DNA of 6,391 nucleotides, taken from contig JAWAYL010000052.1 of the NCBI GenBank assembly GCA_038818725.1, forward strand, positions 1 to 6,391, written 5' to 3'. Both the position numbers and the translations under genes were made by a program. The notes beneath the pieces were generated by a model, which had not been told where the DNA came from, made no database searches, and was given only the letters and a program-made list of their open reading frames with translations. The number at the start of each line of letters is the position of its first letter. Position 1 is the first letter of the stretch. Source of the stretch: JACIWB01 sp038818725. Lineage in GTDB: Archaea > Thermoplasmatota > E2 > UBA202 > JdFR-43. Positions 5,585 to 6,391 of this stretch are shown in pieces.

Positions 5585-5968
5585 TTATTTATGCATTTTA
5601 ATTTTTGCAATTATTAAAAGAACTAATGATATTAAAATGATTTCAAATCCTGGTGTTTTTTTACTCTTTACATTTATTACATCTTCCTTAATAACATTTC
5701 CATCAACAATTATTGCAATTTCATAGTCGCCTTCATTTGTGGCATTGAATTTCGCAACCCATTTACCATTTTCATATTTCATCCTCTCATACAAACATAC
5801 TTCTTCAGTTGGACAATATTTGAGCTCTACAACACTTGAACTTGTCACATTTTCTATTTCAGCATATACTGTTACAACATCTCCAACTTTTGGTTCAGGT
5901 GGTTGCCAGCTAACATTTACAGCACTTGCAAAAGAAGAAAAGAGGAGGAGAAAAAGAATTCCTCTCAT
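5585..5968 (-). CDS. Small exported Ig-like protein with a PGF-CTERM-like tail
   Basis: A 127-residue protein. Residues 1-16 are a signal peptide (MRGILFLLLFSSFASA). The body reads as one Ig-like beta sandwich: PPEPKVGDVVTVYAEIENV (23-41), then YCPTEEVCLYE with C52 and C58 close enough for a disulfide, then NGKWVAKFNATNEGDYEIAI (67-86). Several N-x-S/T sites could be glycosylated. The C terminus has TPGFE at 105-109, a hydrophobic helix (109-122) and a short basic tail (KIKMHK). This arrangement matches archaeosortase PGF-CTERM signals, in which the protein is cleaved and lipid-linked outside the cell. The ATG at 5968 has AAGGTGA at 5979-5973 with 4-nt spacing and overlaps the upstream stop as ATGA, so I chose it over an in-frame upstream ATG at 6013 that lies deep inside the previous gene. 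The function is unknown; a surface structural or binding role is plausible. Confidence 0.82.
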   Translation of the reverse strand: MRGILFLLLFSSFASAVNVSWQPPEPKVGDVVTVYAEIENVTSSSVVELKYCPTEEVCLYERMKYENGKWVAKFNATNEGDYEIAIIVDGNVIKEDVINVKSKKTPGFEIILISLVLLIIAKIKMHK

Positions 5969-6391
5969 ATCTTCACCTTGTAAAGCATTACTGCATCTCT
6001 GAATTCGTCCCACGCAGAATTATATCCCTTCACAATTATCTGTGTAAATTTCTCATCTATAACATCACTGTTATTGTAATCCTCATTCCATTTCCATTCA
6101 AAAGGTGGCTCACTATCACTATGCATCACTTTCAGCCCGCACCCGCAAGCCATTGGTAGCAAAAAATCAACAACCTTTATATCAGATGATGCATAAACCT
6201 CTACATTTATATCTCCAATTACAATCTGCCCTATTATAGGAAATATCTTTATTCCAAAGATATATATCCCATTTCTTGGCTTTGTTATTCTACAAGATGA
6301 AAGAGAATAGGGCATACTAACTTGTAGCGTGGCAGGCTCACTTTTTGCTCCATGCTCATCTGTTGCTGTTACTGTAATTATATATGTTCCT
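5965..6391 (-). CDS. C-terminal part of a secreted PKD/Ig-like domain protein (5' end outside window)
   Basis: The reading frame is open to the right edge, so this is the last ~140 residues of a larger protein; an internal ATG at 6315 is not the start. The first visible residues, GTYIITVTATDEHGAKS, are the end of a PKD- or cadherin-like Ig domain. A second beta domain follows: KPRNGIYIFGIKIFPIIGQ, IVIGDINVEVYASSDIKVVDF, then SEPPFEWKWNEDY. This matches, from memory, an Ig-like module common at the end of euryarchaeal surface proteins (KPxxGYLYI ... IVIGxITVxVxA ... PPYEWxWDE). A CGCG cluster (MACGCGLKVMHSD) sits where such modules usually have a short turn and might bind metal or form a disulfide. 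There is no C-terminal membrane helix or sorting tail. The stop overlaps the next start (ATGA). It is probably exported, but the signal peptide is not visible. Confidence 0.78.
   Translation of the reverse strand, partial: GTYIITVTATDEHGAKSEPATLQVSMPYSLSSCRITKPRNGIYIFGIKIFPIIGQIVIGDINVEVYASSDIKVVDFLLPMACGCGLKVMHSDSEPPFEWKWNEDYNNSDVIDEKFTQIIVKGYNSAWDEFRDAVMLYKVKI
5973..5979 (-). promoter_or_regulatory. Ribosome binding site for the small PGF-CTERM-like protein
   Basis: AAGGTGA read on the minus strand, 4 nt before the ATG at 5968. It fixes that start codon and shows that internal operon genes use Shine-Dalgarno initiation, unlike the leaderless first genes on the plus strand. Confidence 0.65.

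Noticed and set aside
5584..5610. Longer start for the 641-aa thioredoxin/Big_5 protein
   Set aside because: It needs a TTG at 5610, overlaps the upstream gene and spoils the signal peptide; the ATG at 5583 follows the upstream stop by one base and opens a clean MKKYIALIPF signal sequence.
1..6391. tRNA, rRNA or riboswitch
   Set aside because: I found no cloverleaf, conserved rRNA segment or recognisable aptamer in the intergenic stretches, which are short.

Overview
The window looks like archaeal DNA, most probably euryarchaeal and perhaps Thermoplasmata-like; this lineage call is an inference. The evidence is a clearly AT-rich sequence with AGA/AGG arginine and ATA isoleucine codons, TATA boxes exactly 27 nt upstream of two start codons (leaderless transcription), GGTGA-type Shine-Dalgarno sites inside operons, a DUF5654 membrane protein, an archaeal-type L-aspartate dehydrogenase, and secreted Ig-fold proteins, one ending in a TPGFE tail like archaeosortase (PGF-CTERM) substrates.

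Left part (1-700): a decayed DDE transposase gene on the minus strand, broken over at least three reading frames and running off the left edge. Its 5' end overlaps a strong two-part inverted repeat (632-686). Positions 687-755 hold nothing I recognise.

Middle (756-3642, plus strand): a small DUF5654 membrane protein with its own promoter, then a tight four-gene operon with its own promoter. The operon encodes L-aspartate dehydrogenase (nadX), an exported thioredoxin-fold protein, a NapH-like membrane protein with two ferredoxin-type [4Fe-4S] sites and extra outward-facing cysteines, and a GNAT acetyltransferase. The genes overlap by 4, 16 and 10 nt. The middle pair looks like a transmembrane electron-transfer unit that could move reducing equivalents from cytoplasmic Fe-S clusters to an extracytoplasmic thioredoxin.

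Right part (3658-6391, minus strand): a convergent operon for cell-surface proteins, entering from beyond the right edge. In transcription order it holds the C-terminal part of a PKD/Ig-like exported protein, a 127-aa exported Ig-like protein with the TPGFE tail, and a 641-aa exported protein with an N-terminal thioredoxin fold (CTVC), an Ig-like segment, three Big_5-like domains and a C-terminal membrane anchor. Two operons that each encode an extracytoplasmic thioredoxin-fold protein thus meet tail to tail with a 15-bp gap. The joint idea, extracytoplasmic thiol/disulfide chemistry on surface proteins, is inference and is not shown by sequence alone.
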